Positions 63,660 to 64,000 of a DNA stretch of 64,000 bases are shown here, piece after piece. Position 1 is the stretch's first letter, and each line of letters begins with the position of its first letter. This DNA comes from Methanomicrobiaceae archaeon. GTDB taxonomy: Archaea > Halobacteriota > Methanomicrobia > Methanomicrobiales > Methanomicrobiaceae. The translations under genes and the position numbers were made by a program. The notes below the pieces were generated by a model. That model was not told the DNA's origin. It saw only the letters and a program-made list of their open reading frames with translations, and made no database searches. The stretch lies in assembly GCA_029762625.1 (NCBI GenBank), contig JARVGI010000005.1, forward strand, positions 1 to 64,000. Direction: 5' to 3'.

Positions 63660-64000
63660 TTAATATTTTGCAAGCTCGGGAACCGTTTCGGCCACGCTTG
63701 TTTTGAGACCGTTTGCGATCCGGTCGATAAACGAGCGGCCCTTTGGGGACACAACCCTTCCCGTGCCTGCACGCTCGATAAGCCCGGCTTCCTCGAGCTG
63801 CTGGAGCGCCTTGCGGAGCACAGAACCACTTCCCCTCCGGAACTGGTAGGGATTGGATCCGCGGTCACGGTTCCCGCCATAGAATGTTCTCATACGCTGT
63901 ACACCGACCGGCCCGTCGATATAGACGCGGCGCAGGATGGAGGCCGTACGGATATACCACCAATCATCCTGATTCGGCGGTGCCTGTTTGTGAACCCCCG
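63660..64000 (-). CDS. rps19e: Ribosomal protein S19e, 5' truncated by window edge
   Basis: The last 113 residues are visible, from 'GVHKQAPPNQDDWWYIRTAS' through 'LRRVYIDGPVGVQRMRTFYG', 'RGSGSVLRKALQQLEEAGLI' to 'SVAETVPELAKY'. The start lies beyond base 64000. S19e is a small-subunit head protein with a winged-helix fold. It heads the visible part of the minus-strand translation block. Confidence 0.96.
   Translation of the reverse strand, partial: GVHKQAPPNQDDWWYIRTASILRRVYIDGPVGVQRMRTFYGGNRDRGSNPYQFRRGSGSVLRKALQQLEEAGLIERAGTGRVVSPKGRSFIDRIANGLKTSVAETVPELAKY

Noticed and set aside
1-64000. tRNA genes and CRISPR arrays
   Set aside because: I found no T-loop-like words in a foldable context and no regularly spaced repeats of CRISPR size; the only regular repeats are coding tails.

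Overview
The window is 64 kb of GC-rich (about 60%) archaeal chromosome from a methanogen, most likely of the order Methanomicrobiales and close to Methanoculleus or Methanofollis. The evidence is archaeal-only genes (prefoldin alpha, aIF6, ribosomal L39e/L31e/LX/S24e/S19e, RpoF, Pus10, TrmY, RadA, FEN-1, split GMP synthase), methanogen-typical genes (DUF1890/DUF1894 pair, FprA, FdhD, archaeal phosphoribulokinase) and a presenilin-like protease with the length and catalytic-Asp spacing of the Methanoculleus marisnigri PSH protein. I see no tRNA, rRNA, CRISPR array or intact insertion sequence.

Layout. 1-8605: three tandem, same-strand, secreted surface-protein paralogues (the first cut by the window edge), each with a different acidic low-complexity tail. 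9123-9908: a small hypothetical gene and a PaaI-type thioesterase. 10040-15878: a compact run pyrG-guaA(B)-argD-hisC-AK6-like kinase-archaetidylinositol phosphate synthase. 16043-17299: a membrane protein carrying HEAT repeats. 17296-18896: a broken uridine-kinase-type gene behind fen1. 19015-24588: small membrane protein, presenilin-like protease, NOG1-type GTPase, HTH-CBS regulator, PRC-barrel protein, phosphoglycolate phosphatase, radA and an S24e-like gene. 24720-30662: msrA, then dapL-lysA-RPA on the minus strand, then fdhD-DUF1890-DUF1894. 30678-38365: peptidase U32, a glutamate dehydrogenase remnant, two rubredoxins with FprA, then phosphoribulokinase with an ADP-dependent sugar kinase. 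38434-44437: TrkH, a TrkH remnant, a three-gene nitrogenase-like operon (H-D-K) and a decayed CHASE4/PAS sensor. 44630-52014: leuC-leuD-leuB and mutS-mutL. 52191-53525: small genes and another broken gene. 53624-64000: a long minus-strand translation, secretion and RNA-modification block running from S19e to a HemK-type methyltransferase.

How the genes work together: 53624-64000 is the conserved archaeal block coupling ribosome biogenesis (L39e, L31e, aIF6, LX, L21e, RsmA), co-translational targeting (SRP54, FtsY), chaperoning (prefoldin) and sequential tRNA position-54 modification (Pus10 then TrmY). The biosynthetic runs supply CTP, GMP, arginine, histidine, lysine and branched-chain or coenzyme-B precursors. 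FprA with two rubredoxins fits oxygen protection. PRK fits the reductive hexulose-phosphate pathway.

The most interesting items are the nitrogenase-like trio at 40430-43383 and the set of five broken genes. In the trio both component-1 homologues keep three cysteines placed like P-cluster ligands, neither resembles CfbD, and an inverted repeat overlaps the promoter. One other unusual architecture is a sensor-type membrane module joined to HEAT repeats.
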